A stretch of 7,433 nucleotides of DNA from an uncultured Lachnospiraceae bacterium (GCA_910585855.1 CAJUGZ010000219.1:1-7433), one strand, 5' to 3'. Shown: positions 1 through 6,611, counted from the first letter of the stretch. Notes: generated from the letters alone by a model not told the origin. Made by a program: numbers and translations.

Positions 1-232
1 GCAGGGTGTGAAAAAAAAGGGGCGTGTTTAGCCCGGATAATAGGAAAGTGGCTATCTTATGGCTGGTAAAATTCTTCCTTACACCAATTACGTTTCGGCT
101 AAAATGAGGGCGAATTGCGCCCCGGTCTGTCCGGCTGGATGTACCATGATACAGAAGTCTTAGAACTTCTTGCTTTTTGGAAACCGGAACAGCAGGCTGC
201 CCACCGTTTTCGAATCTGGCGTCCTCTAACGT
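1..232 (-). repeat. Partial copy (copy 1) of a ~325-bp inverted-repeat element, cut by the window start
   Basis: This stretch matches the reverse complement of the complete element at 4198-4522. The match begins at base 1 (GCAGGGTGTG against GCAGGGTATG) and runs to the shared end GGCGTCC at 218-224. By hand count the last ~107 bases are about 85% identical without gaps; the part around 35-105 is much more diverged but keeps nearly the same length. Conserved pieces are a GC-rich double hairpin (GGGCG/CGCCC at 108-122, then CCGG/CCGG at 122-134) and the near-palindrome AGAAGTCTTAGAACTTCT at 153-170. The other half, with its outer inverted repeat, must lie upstream of the window. The frame opening at a TTG at 115 is conserved between copies, but upstream in-frame stops at 67-69 and 100-102 and the lack of a ribosome site argue against a gene. 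Confidence 0.8.
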
Positions 233-366
233 CCTTACTCTATTATTTAATTCTAAAAGGCTTGAAAATTTTGAAAACTTTAAAAAGTTCTTATCCCATC
301 TTTTCGTAGAATTAAAAGTTTATCTTTTTTTAAGTTTATAAGTTTATCTTGAAGAATTAGATGGAA

Positions 367-394
367 TTACTTTTTTTTAGATGGGATTTATGAT
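367..394 (+). promoter_or_regulatory. Candidate purL promoter
   Basis: A good -10 box, TATGAT at 389-394 (five of six consensus bases), lies 16 bases after a weak -35 candidate TTACTT at 367-372. Transcription would start near 401, giving a leader of about 30 bases. The second GATGGRATT repeat abuts the -10 box and the first overlaps the start of the -35 box, which would suit a regulator site. Promoter-like strings are common in DNA this AT-rich, so this is only a candidate. Confidence 0.4.
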
Positions 395-419
395 ATTATT
401 GAAAAAAAGAAAAAAGGAT

Positions 420-424
420 GGAGG
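420..424 (+). promoter_or_regulatory. purL ribosome binding site
   Basis: GGAGG sits six bases before the ATG at 431, a strong and well-spaced Shine-Dalgarno sequence that fixes the purL start. Confidence 0.85.
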
Positions 425-430
425 TTTTGT

Positions 431-3400
431 ATGAGTAAAGTAAGACGAGTTTATGTTGAAAAGAAAGCTCCCTATGCAGTAAAGGCAAGGGAGTTGAAAG
501 AGGAGATTGGAAGTTATCTTGGAATTAAGACGGTAACAGACGTGCGTGTTTTGATTCGGTATGATATGGAGCATATTTCAGAAGAGGTTTTTCAAAAGGC
601 ATGTCAGACCGTGTTTTCTGAGCCGCCGGTGGATATTTTATATCAGGAACGGTTTGAGATGACAGAAAAAAGCCGGTGTTTTTCGGTGGAGTTTTTGCCG
701 GGACAGTTTGATCAGAGGGCGGATTCTGCGGTTCAGTGTGTAAAGTTTTTGAAAGAGGATGAAGAGCCGATTATTCGAACAGCAGTTACTTATGTGATAG
801 AAGGAGAAGTGACGGAGGAAGAGTTTGGACGTATTAAGTCTTATTGTATTAACTCGGTGGATTCTAGAGAAACCGATTTGGTAAAGCCGGATACTTTGGT
901 TGCAGTATTTGAAGAACCGGCGGATATTTTGATTTTTGACGGTTTTCGGGGGATGGAAGAGGCAGAATTGAAGAAACTATATGATTCTTTAAATTTGGCT
1001 ATGACATTTCGGGATTTTCTGCATATTCAGCACTATTTTCAGACAGAGGAAAAACGTGATCCTTCTATGACAGAAATTCGAGTACTGGATACTTATTGGT
1101 CGGATCATTGCCGTCATACAACGTTTTCTACGGAATTAAAGCAGGTTACATTTGAAGATGGTTATTTTAGAACGCCGATAGAGGGGACTTATCGGCAGTA
1201 TCTGGCAGATAGAGAAGAAATTTTTGGAGGTCGAAAGGACAAGTTTATCTGTCTGATGGATCTGGCACTAATGGCAATGCGGAAATTGAAGAAAGAGGGA
1301 AAGTTAGCCGATCAGGAAGAATCAGAGGAAATCAATGCCTGCAGTATTGTAGTTCCGGTTGAGATTGACGGGGAAACTGAGGAATGGCTGGTGAATTTTA
1401 AAAATGAAACACATAACCATCCGACCGAAATAGAGCCGTTTGGAGGAGCAGCTACTTGTTTAGGAGGAGCGATTCGTGATCCGCTTTCGGGGCGGACTTA
1501 TGTATATCAGGCAATGCGTATTACCGGGGCAGCCAATCCGACTGTATCGGTAAAAGATACCTTAAAGGGGAAACTGCCTCAGAAAAAACTGGTTCGTGGG
1601 GCAGCAGATGGATATAGTTCTTATGGAAACCAGATTGGTCTGGCTACTGGATATGTAAAAGAAATTTATCATCCGAATTATGTGGCAAAGAGAATGGAGA
1701 TTGGAGCAGTAATAGGTGCTGCACCTAGAAAAAGTGTGATTCGGGAAACTTCTGATCCGGGCGATCGGATTATTTTGCTGGGCGGACGAACCGGGCGTGA
1801 CGGATGCGGCGGTGCAACTGGTTCGTCTAAAGTGCATACAGAGGCTTCGATTGAAACCTGCGGTGCAGAAGTGCAAAAAGGAAATGCGCCTACCGAACGA
1901 AAGATTCAGCGTCTGTTTCGCAGAGAAGAAGTCAGTCGCTTGATTAAAAAATGCAATGATTTTGGTGCGGGCGGGGTATCTGTAGCGATAGGAGAATTGG
2001 CAGCAGGGCTTCGGGTCAATTTGGATAAAGTGCCGAAAAAATATGCCGGATTGGACGGAACAGAGATAGCAATTTCGGAGTCGCAGGAACGTATGGCGGT
2101 TGTAGTTGATCCAAAGGATGTAGAGCAATTTCTATTTTATGCGGCAGAGGAAAATCTAGAAGCAGTAGAGGTTGCCTATGTTACAAAAGAGCCAAGGCTG
2201 GTATTAGAATGGAGAGGAAAGGAAATTGTAAATATTTCTCGTGCATTTTTAGATACCAACGGTGCGCATCAGGAAACCGATGTTTTGGTGGAGATGCCAA
2301 AGGAAAAGCCAGAATATTTGGAAAAACCGCAGGTTACGGATATAAAAGAAACTTGGCTGGCTATGCTGCAAGATCTCAATGTATGTTCACAAAAAGGGCT
2401 GGTGGAAATGTTTGACAGCTCAATTGGTGCAGGATCGGTTTTTATGCCTTACGGTGGAAAATATCAGATGACAGAGATACAGACTATGGTTGCGAAACTT
2501 CCGGTATTAAAGGGAAAGACAGAAACTGTAACAATGATGAGTTATGGATTTGATCCTTATCTTTCCTCTTGGAGTCCGTTTCATGGGGCGATCTATGCGA
2601 TTGTAGAATCGGTTGCTAAGATTGTGGCAGCAGGAGGAACGTATCAGAAGATACGTTTTACTTTTCAGGAGTATTTTAGACGGATGACAGAAGAGCCTTC
2701 CCGCTGGAGTCAGCCGTTTGCGGCATTGCTTGGGGCTTATGCAGCACAGATTGGATTTGGACTGCCTTCGATTGGAGGAAAAGACAGTATGTCTGGTACA
2801 TTTAATGAAATTGATGTACCGCCGACATTGGTTTCTTTTGCAGTGGATGTGGCAGACTATCCGCAGATAATTACGCCGGAATTAAAACAGGCAGGGAATC
2901 AATTAGTAAAGTTTCAGATAGAAACAGATGAGTATTTTATACCTGTATTTGAAAAGGTAATCAAACTTTATCAGGGAATTTCAAAAGCCATTTGGGAAAA
3001 GACGATTGTTTCTGCCTATGTATGTGATGCAAAAGGTGTGGCAGCGGCGGTCAGTAAAATGGCATTTGGAAATCGGTTAGGTGTAAGACTAAATGGGGAA
3101 CTGCCGCCGGAAGACTATTTTAAACCGGAGTTTGGAACAATTATTGCAGAAGTACCAGCAGACTGTCTGAATCGTATTACCGTTCCTTATACAGTAATCG
3201 GAAAAGTAGAGGAAGAACAACACAGCGGATTTTATTATCAAAATATTGTAATTCCAATGGAAGAGGCTTTGCAGGCATGGGCGGGCACATTAGAAAAAGT
3301 ATTTCCTACAAAAGCATTTCAGGATACTTCTTTTGTGGAATCACCGCTTTATCAGGCAAAGTCAGTATATTTGTGCAAGCATAAAACAGCAAAACCTACT

Positions 3401-4189
3401 GTATTTATTCCTGTATTTCCGGGGACAAACTGTGAATATGACAGCACAAAAGCATTTGAACGGGCAGGAGCAAATGTAACAGTAAAAGTATTTCGAAATT
3501 TGACGGCAGAGGATATTCGAGATTCGGTAGAAGTATTTGAAAAGGCGATTGCGCAGGCGCAGATTATTATGTTTCCGGGTGGATTTAGTGCAGGAGATGA
3601 GCCGGACGGATCAGCTAAGTTTTTTGCTACCGCTTTTCAGAATCAGAAGATGCAGGATGCAGTGATGAAGCTTTTAAATGAAAGGGACGGGCTGGTGCTT
3701 GGAATATGCAATGGATTTCAGGCTCTGATAAAACTGGGGCTTGTACCTTATGGAGAGATTGTAGGGCAGACAGAAGATTCTCCTACTTTAACATTTAATA
3801 CAATCAATCGGCATATCTCTCGGATGGTTTATACCAAGGTTGTAACAAATCAATCTCCTTGGCTGATGCAGACTAAACTCGGCGGAATTTATACCAATCC
3901 GGCTTCTCATGGAGAGGGGCGGTTTGTAGCTTCCAAAGAATGGATTCAGCGGCTTTTTGAGAATGGGCAGGTTGCTACGCAGTACTGTAGTTTGGACGGA
4001 ACGGTTTCTATGGATGAGGAATGGAATATCAATGGATCGTATGCAGCGATTGAGGGAATTTTAAGTCCAGATGGACGGGTATTTGGAAAGATGGCTCATT
4101 CGGAACGAAGGGGAGATGCAGTTGGGATTAATATTTATGGAGAACAGGATATGAAATTGTTTGAAGCTGGAGTAAGATATTTTCAGTAG
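431..4189 (+). CDS. purL: Phosphoribosylformylglycinamidine synthase, one-chain clostridial type
   Basis: This enzyme makes FGAM from FGAR, glutamine and ATP, the fourth step of de novo purine synthesis, in the cytosol. The 1252-residue chain holds every part that many Firmicutes split among PurS, PurL and PurQ. Visible in order are a PurS-like N-terminal domain (about 1-150); the linker and FGAR-site motif DTYWSDHCRHTTF at 220-232; the first ATP-grasping PurM-like half with NETHNHPTE around 325-333; the second half with SIGGKDSMSG at 780-789; and a C-terminal class I glutamine amidotransferase domain from about 985. That domain has PGTNCE at 997-1002, FPGGFSAGDEPDG from 1048, nucleophile Cys1093 in GICNGFQ, and the His1160/Glu1162 pair in ASHGEG. 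All catalytic residues are present, so it should be active. The length fits the clostridial single-chain family (TIGR01857, from memory). It stands alone, with no other pur gene in view, and is bracketed by two inverted copies of a repeat element. Confidence 0.97.
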   Translation: MSKVRRVYVEKKAPYAVKARELKEEIGSYLGIKTVTDVRVLIRYDMEHISEEVFQKACQTVFSEPPVDILYQERFEMTEKSRCFSVEFLPGQFDQRADSAVQCVKFLKEDEEPIIRTAVTYVIEGEVTEEEFGRIKSYCINSVDSRETDLVKPDTLVAVFEEPADILIFDGFRGMEEAELKKLYDSLNLAMTFRDFLHIQHYFQTEEKRDPSMTEIRVLDTYWSDHCRHTTFSTELKQVTFEDGYFRTPIEGTYRQYLADREEIFGGRKDKFICLMDLALMAMRKLKKEGKLADQEESEEINACSIVVPVEIDGETEEWLVNFKNETHNHPTEIEPFGGAATCLGGAIRDPLSGRTYVYQAMRITGAANPTVSVKDTLKGKLPQKKLVRGAADGYSSYGNQIGLATGYVKEIYHPNYVAKRMEIGAVIGAAPRKSVIRETSDPGDRIILLGGRTGRDGCGGATGSSKVHTEASIETCGAEVQKGNAPTERKIQRLFRREEVSRLIKKCNDFGAGGVSVAIGELAAGLRVNLDKVPKKYAGLDGTEIAISESQERMAVVVDPKDVEQFLFYAAEENLEAVEVAYVTKEPRLVLEWRGKEIVNISRAFLDTNGAHQETDVLVEMPKEKPEYLEKPQVTDIKETWLAMLQDLNVCSQKGLVEMFDSSIGAGSVFMPYGGKYQMTEIQTMVAKLPVLKGKTETVTMMSYGFDPYLSSWSPFHGAIYAIVESVAKIVAAGGTYQKIRFTFQEYFRRMTEEPSRWSQPFAALLGAYAAQIGFGLPSIGGKDSMSGTFNEIDVPPTLVSFAVDVADYPQIITPELKQAGNQLVKFQIETDEYFIPVFEKVIKLYQGISKAIWEKTIVSAYVCDAKGVAAAVSKMAFGNRLGVRLNGELPPEDYFKPEFGTIIAEVPADCLNRITVPYTVIGKVEEEQHSGFYYQNIVIPMEEALQAWAGTLEKVFPTKAFQDTSFVESPLYQAKSVYLCKHKTAKPTVFIPVFPGTNCEYDSTKAFERAGANVTVKVFRNLTAEDIRDSVEVFEKAIAQAQIIMFPGGFSAGDEPDGSAKFFATAFQNQKMQDAVMKLLNERDGLVLGICNGFQALIKLGLVPYGEIVGQTEDSPTLTFNTINRHISRMVYTKVVTNQSPWLMQTKLGGIYTNPASHGEGRFVASKEWIQRLFENGQVATQYCSLDGTVSMDEEWNINGSYAAIEGILSPDGRVFGKMAHSERRGDAVGINIYGEQDMKLFEAGVRYFQ

Positions 4190-4197
4190 AGGGGGAC

Positions 4198-4522
4198 GCC
4201 AAATGCGAAAACTCCAGGCAGACTGCTGTTTCGGTTTCCAAAAAGTAAGAAGTTCTAAGACTTCTGCATTTTCGTGCATCCAACCGGACAGACCGGGGCG
4301 CAATTCGCCCTTATGGCAGCCAAAATAGAATGGGCATATTGAGGGATGTGATCCACCGCAATAAGATGGCTTCTCTTTCATACGGGCTAAACACACCCCT
4401 TTTTTTGCATACCCTGCATGGAAGCAGGATATGCAAAAAATCTTAGGTTTTCTGGCAGAAGTCAAGAACTTCTAACTTTTTTCCAAAGTCACTGCAGTCT
4501 GCCTGGAGTTTTCGCATTTGGC
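4198..4522 (+). mobile_element. Complete 325-bp MITE-like element with perfect 29-bp terminal inverted repeats (copy 2)
   Basis: The ends 4198-4226 and 4494-4522 are exact reverse complements over 29 bases, starting GCCAAATGCG. The pairing continues imperfectly inward through AGAAGTTCTAAGACTTCT (4248-4265) and AGAAGTCAAGAACTTCT (4457-4473), giving arms of about 75 bases. Inside are the GC-rich hairpins also kept in copy 1 (CCGG/CCGG at 4284-4296, GGGCG/CGCCC at 4296-4310) and an off-centre hairpin at 4401-4440. There is no transposase and no convincing gene. I see no clear target-site duplication: the left flank is GAGGGGGAC and the right flank is TGTTTCTT. The element starts eight bases after the purL stop and probably forms the purL mRNA 3' end. 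It could be a non-autonomous transposon or a large REP-like structured repeat; the sequence alone does not decide. Confidence 0.8.
4401..4440. repeat. 17-bp-stem hairpin inside the 325-bp element
   Basis: The arms 4401-4417 and 4424-4440 pair with a six-base loop ATGGAA. On the + strand there is one C/A mismatch, which becomes a G-U wobble on the - strand, so the stem is slightly better in leftward RNA. The T run lies at the outer left and the A run at the outer right, inside the stem. It is therefore not a standard intrinsic terminator for rightward transcription, which would need T residues on the right. Copy 1 is cut by the window edge exactly at the matching arm. Confidence 0.65.
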
Positions 4523-4850
4523 TGTTTCTTGATGCCGGAAAAAACAAAAAAAGAATGATATCGAAATGTTTTTAAGAGTTTGTCAACGTTTTGCTGTGAA
4601 AAAAATATCGTAGGCATTTTAAATGGGATGATATGTTACTTTTTTTCTTCCGTTAAGTCATTTCGTATTTGTTTAAATGGTTTTTGGCTGTATATTTTAA
4701 ACTGAAAAAATAGGAAAATGTTCGCTGTAATGTGAAATACCGATGGGAAATAGGAACTCTGTGCAGATTTTCTTTCGGATTTTTGCTGTATCTGGCAGCC
4801 AGAAACGAGTTGGGTGAGTTTGGAAGTTGTAAAATTTAATGAAATAAAAT
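4523..4850. other. Intergenic stretch with no recognisable gene
   Basis: No reading frame with a ribosome site or recognisable protein is present on either strand. The DNA is AT-rich with only minor symmetry, such as GTTTAAA/TTTAAAC around 4673-4701 and a tiny CTGGC/GCCAG palindrome at 4792-4802. I see no tRNA, riboswitch or convincing small RNA. It separates the end of purL from the convergent end of the leftward iron-sulfur protein gene. Confidence 0.5.
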
Positions 4851-4894
4851 AGAGCCAATAAATTGTGATTTTATTTCACAAGGTTATTGGCTCT
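4851..4894 (-). terminator. Intrinsic terminator, best oriented for the leftward Bfd-like gene
   Basis: The arms AGAGCCAATAA (4851-4861) and TTATTGGCTCT (4884-4894) are perfectly complementary. The stem continues with TTGTGA/TCACAA inside, leaving a short AT-rich loop. Read leftward, the stem is followed directly by the T-rich tract ATTTTATTTC. Read rightward, the following bases begin GCGTCTTTGCG and only later reach five T residues. It therefore fits best as the terminator of the leftward gene at 5120-5296, with possible weak action on rightward read-through from purL. Confidence 0.75.
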
Positions 4895-4944
4895 GCGTCT
4901 TTGCGTTTTTCTGGTTTTTATTAATTTCTGATAGGTAGATACTA

Positions 4945-5085
4945 GCTGGAAGCGGAAGGAAGGTCTATGCAGGGTCATCATTTCCCGTCGGCACTTAGGC
5001 ACGGTATTTTCGTGCCTTATGTGTCCGCTACGAGGAAATGCTAAGCGAGAGCGGGCCCGGAATAGACCTTCCTTCCGCTTCCAGC
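4945..5085. repeat. 141-bp palindromic repeat element
   Basis: The ends 4945-4968 and 5062-5085 are exact 24-base reverse complements starting GCTGGAAGCGG. Inside, a second set of paired arms follows: CATTTCC (4979-4985) with GGAAATG (5034-5040), and AGGCACG (4997-5003) with CGTGCCT (5011-5017) around a seven-base loop. Most of the element can thus fold into one long interrupted hairpin. It is clearly richer in G and C than the flanking DNA, which suggests it came from elsewhere. A leftward frame is open across it, but that follows from its base composition and symmetry and there is no ribosome site. Short predicted proteins of this kind (RSRLAFPRSG-like) seem familiar to me from Lachnospiraceae genomes, which would fit a dispersed repeat; I could not check this. 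Confidence 0.8.
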
Positions 5086-5119
5086 GTCCCTCTCTCAACG
5101 AAATTGTATATGTTTTAGG

Positions 5120-5296
5120 TTATTTGTATTCTTCAATTAGCTGTTCAATATCTGATAAACAAGCCCCGCAGACTGTACCAGCTTCTGTAGCAGCCTGTAC
5201 TTTTTCTAATGTGTCCGAACCGGATTCTACGGCATTTTTAATTGCTCCTTTTGTTACGTTTAAACAATAGCAAACGACTTCATTCATATCTTCCAT
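5120..5296 (-). CDS. Bfd-like [2Fe-2S]-binding protein, 58 residues
   Basis: The leftward frame from ATG at 5296 encodes 58 residues, beginning MEDMNEVVCYCLN and ending with the acidic helix EQLIEEYK. Four cysteines have the Fer2_BFD pattern: Cys9-x-Cys11, then 31 residues, then Cys43-x2-Cys46 in TVCGAC. In bacterioferritin-associated ferredoxin these ligate one [2Fe-2S] cluster, and the same fold occurs in several flavin dehydrogenases. Stand-alone short versions are common in Clostridia, where the partner is usually unknown, so I give no gene symbol. The start is supported by AAGGAG nine bases upstream. It is cytoplasmic, with no signal peptide. It is transcribed divergently from the asparaginase gene, and no ferritin or dehydrogenase partner lies in the window. 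Confidence 0.9.
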   Translation of the reverse strand: MEDMNEVVCYCLNVTKGAIKNAVESGSDTLEKVQAATEAGTVCGACLSDIEQLIEEYK

Positions 5297-5305
5297 AATT
5301 TTAAT

Positions 5306-5311
5306 CTCCTT
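5306..5311 (-). promoter_or_regulatory. Ribosome binding site of the Bfd-like gene
   Basis: Read on the - strand this is AAGGAG, nine bases before the ATG at 5296. It supports this short frame as a real gene. Confidence 0.8.
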
Positions 5312-5329
5312 TAATTTTATTCAGTAAAA

Positions 5330-5335
5330 AGTATA
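5330..5335 (-). promoter_or_regulatory. Candidate -10 box for the Bfd-like gene
   Basis: Read leftward the sequence is TATACT, five of six consensus bases, about 34 bases before the start codon. No good -35 box lies 17 bases further back; an eight-base T tract fills part of that spacer. The call rests on the -10 match and sensible spacing only. Confidence 0.35.
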
Positions 5336-5438
5336 AACAAAAGTAAAAAAAATATTCGTTTGATTGATGAAAGGAAACTGAATATCAAAAAAAGTGATAT
5401 TGTATATTTTTTAATGTATTTGTGTATGGAGATTCAAA

Positions 5439-5467
5439 TTGCGTATTTGTATTTTCTGTGATAAGAT
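5439..5467 (+). promoter_or_regulatory. Weak candidate promoter of the asparaginase gene
   Basis: TTGCGT (5439-5444) and TAAGAT (5462-5467) are 17 bases apart, and TG at 5459-5460 gives an extended -10. Both boxes are poor matches. A start near 5474 would give a leader of about 40 bases. The whole 5297-5513 divergent region is AT-rich and offers other equally weak candidates, and no regulator site is evident. Confidence 0.25.
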
Positions 5468-5500
5468 TCGCTTGTCAGGTAATGTGAAGAAAAGGAAGAA

Positions 5501-5506
5501 GAGGAG
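5501..5506 (+). promoter_or_regulatory. Ribosome binding site of the asparaginase gene
   Basis: GAGGAG lies seven bases before ATG 5514. It marks that ATG as the start in preference to the upstream in-frame TTG at 5439, which has no ribosome site and would add 25 residues unlike the family. Confidence 0.8.
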
Positions 5507-5513
5507 CGTTATT

Positions 5514-6530
5514 ATGCCAGAAAAGAAAAGCCAAAAAAGGATTTTGTTGATTGCAACAGGAGGTACAATCGCAACGAGGATGACAAAAGATGGTTTAGTT
5601 CCTCAGATGACCTCACAGGAGATTTTGGCATGTATACCAGAGATTGCCAGTATCTGTGAAGTAGATACCATTCAGCTTTTTAATTTGGACAGTACCAATA
5701 TTTGTCATATGCAGTGGATTCAGGTGGTGTCTTGCATACAGGATCACTATGCACAGTATGAAGGATTTGTTGTGACGCATGGAACGGATACGATGGCATA
5801 TACTGCCGCTGCCCTTTCTTATATGATACAGGAAAGTCCGAAGCCGATTGTGATTACAGGTTCTCAAAAATCCATTTATATGAAAGAAACAGACGGAAGA
5901 GTCAATTTGCTAAATGCTTTTTATTATGCGATTTCTTCTTATGCATCGGGCGTTCATATTGTGTTTGACGGAAAGGCAATTTTGGGGACACGTGCCAGAA
6001 AGACTCGTACAAAAAGCTATAATGCATTTTCTAGTATTGATTATCCAGAAACTGCCCGGATTCGAGATGGAAGAGTGATTCCGATTGCGGAGGAAAATTA
6101 TTCGGATCGAATACCGAAATTTTATTTAAAATTAAATCCAAATGTATTTGTTTTTAAATTAATACCGGGGATTTCGGCAGATATTTTTTCTTTTTTAAAA
6201 AATAGTTATGATGCAGTAATTATTGAAAGTTTTGGAGTAGGAGGGATTCCGTCTTATGGAAAACAAAAAAAGGATTTTTTTAAGGCGATTGGGGATTGGA
6301 TTCAAAGTGGGAAAATTTTAATTATGGCAACGCAAGTGCCGCATGAGGGAAGTGATATGGAAGTTTATCAGGTTGGTTATACAATTAAAGAAAAGTATGA
6401 ATTGATTGAGTCCTATGATATGACATTAGAAGCGGTAGTGGCGAAAACTATGTGGATATTGGGACAGACAGCCGATCGCCAGCAGTTTCGAACCATGTTT
6501 TATCAGCCAGTACAGAGAGATATTTTATAA
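5514..6530 (+). CDS. ansA: L-asparaginase, type I (cytoplasmic)
   Basis: This enzyme hydrolyses L-asparagine to aspartate and ammonia. The protein is 338 residues, the usual length for the family. The first catalytic-threonine motif is TGGTIA at 15-20 (Thr18). The substrate-binding Ser60 lies in DSTN. The second threonine and its aspartate are Thr91-Asp92 in THGTD, and the matching lysine is probably Lys163 in ARKTRTK, followed by the typical NAFSS. The C-terminal domain carries the IESFGVGGIPS and TQVPHEG motifs. No signal peptide is present, which favours the cytoplasmic type I enzyme over the secreted type II. The symbol follows that class; a GatD-like role is unlikely because no GatE is present. 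It may be transcribed together with the transporter 81 bases downstream, since no terminator separates them, although that gene has its own promoter. Confidence 0.93.
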   Translation: MPEKKSQKRILLIATGGTIATRMTKDGLVPQMTSQEILACIPEIASICEVDTIQLFNLDSTNICHMQWIQVVSCIQDHYAQYEGFVVTHGTDTMAYTAAALSYMIQESPKPIVITGSQKSIYMKETDGRVNLLNAFYYAISSYASGVHIVFDGKAILGTRARKTRTKSYNAFSSIDYPETARIRDGRVIPIAEENYSDRIPKFYLKLNPNVFVFKLIPGISADIFSFLKNSYDAVIIESFGVGGIPSYGKQKKDFFKAIGDWIQSGKILIMATQVPHEGSDMEVYQVGYTIKEKYELIESYDMTLEAVVAKTMWILGQTADRQQFRTMFYQPVQRDIL

Positions 6531-6546
6531 AATAAAGAGGAAAAAC

Positions 6547-6575
6547 TTGACTTTTTGTAAACTCTCTCAGATAAT
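6547..6575 (+). promoter_or_regulatory. Near-consensus sigma-A promoter for the transporter gene
   Basis: TTGACT (6547-6552) and GATAAT (6570-6575) are separated by exactly 17 bases, and each box matches five of six consensus positions. Transcription would begin near 6582, giving a leader of about 30 bases. It starts 16 bases after the asparaginase stop, so the transporter is likely expressed independently, with possible added read-through. Confidence 0.7.
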
Positions 6576-6611
6576 GAAAAAGGTGGAAAAAATTTTGCAA
6601 AAGAAAAGAGG

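Larger units (their letters stand above)
233..430 (+). other. AT-rich leader region upstream of purL, no gene
   Basis: There is no credible coding sequence here. The region is strongly AT-rich. It contains three copies of AAGTTTAT (316-323, 332-339, 340-347), the last two directly adjacent, and a direct repeat GATGGRATT at 360-368 and 380-388. I see no purine riboswitch aptamer, T-box or attenuator hairpin, so the sequence gives no clear mechanism for purine control of purL. Confidence 0.6.

Noticed and set aside
316..347. Three AAGTTTAT copies as a CRISPR remnant or iterated operator
   Set aside because: The units are eight bases, AT-rich and have no real spacers; simple-sequence drift in AT-rich DNA explains them.
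233..430. Purine riboswitch controlling purL
   Set aside because: I could not find the conserved aptamer stems and loops or a downstream expression hairpin.
1562..2128. 188-residue open frame on the - strand within purL
   Set aside because: It lies wholly antisense to a strongly conserved catalytic region of purL, has no family features, and is explained by purL codon use.
4061..4465. 134-residue leftward frame across the purL end and the 325-bp element
   Set aside because: Most of it is repeat sequence and purL antisense. The matching frame in copy 1 has stops, and no ribosome site is present.
4945..5085. Integron attC site
   Set aside because: It is a palindrome of suitable size, but the GTTRRRY core sites are not present at its ends, and no integrase or cassette array is nearby.
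4871..5098. 75-residue leftward frame over the 141-bp palindrome
   Set aside because: It is the palindrome and the terminator translated, with a TTG start and no ribosome site; the basic composition reflects the GC-rich repeat.
5019..5270. 83-residue rightward frame
   Set aside because: It is antisense to the Bfd-like gene, whose four-cysteine motif and ribosome site make the other strand the real one.
5439..5513. TTG 5439 as the asparaginase start
   Set aside because: It has no ribosome site, and the added 25 residues do not resemble the family; ATG 5514 has GAGGAG at good spacing.
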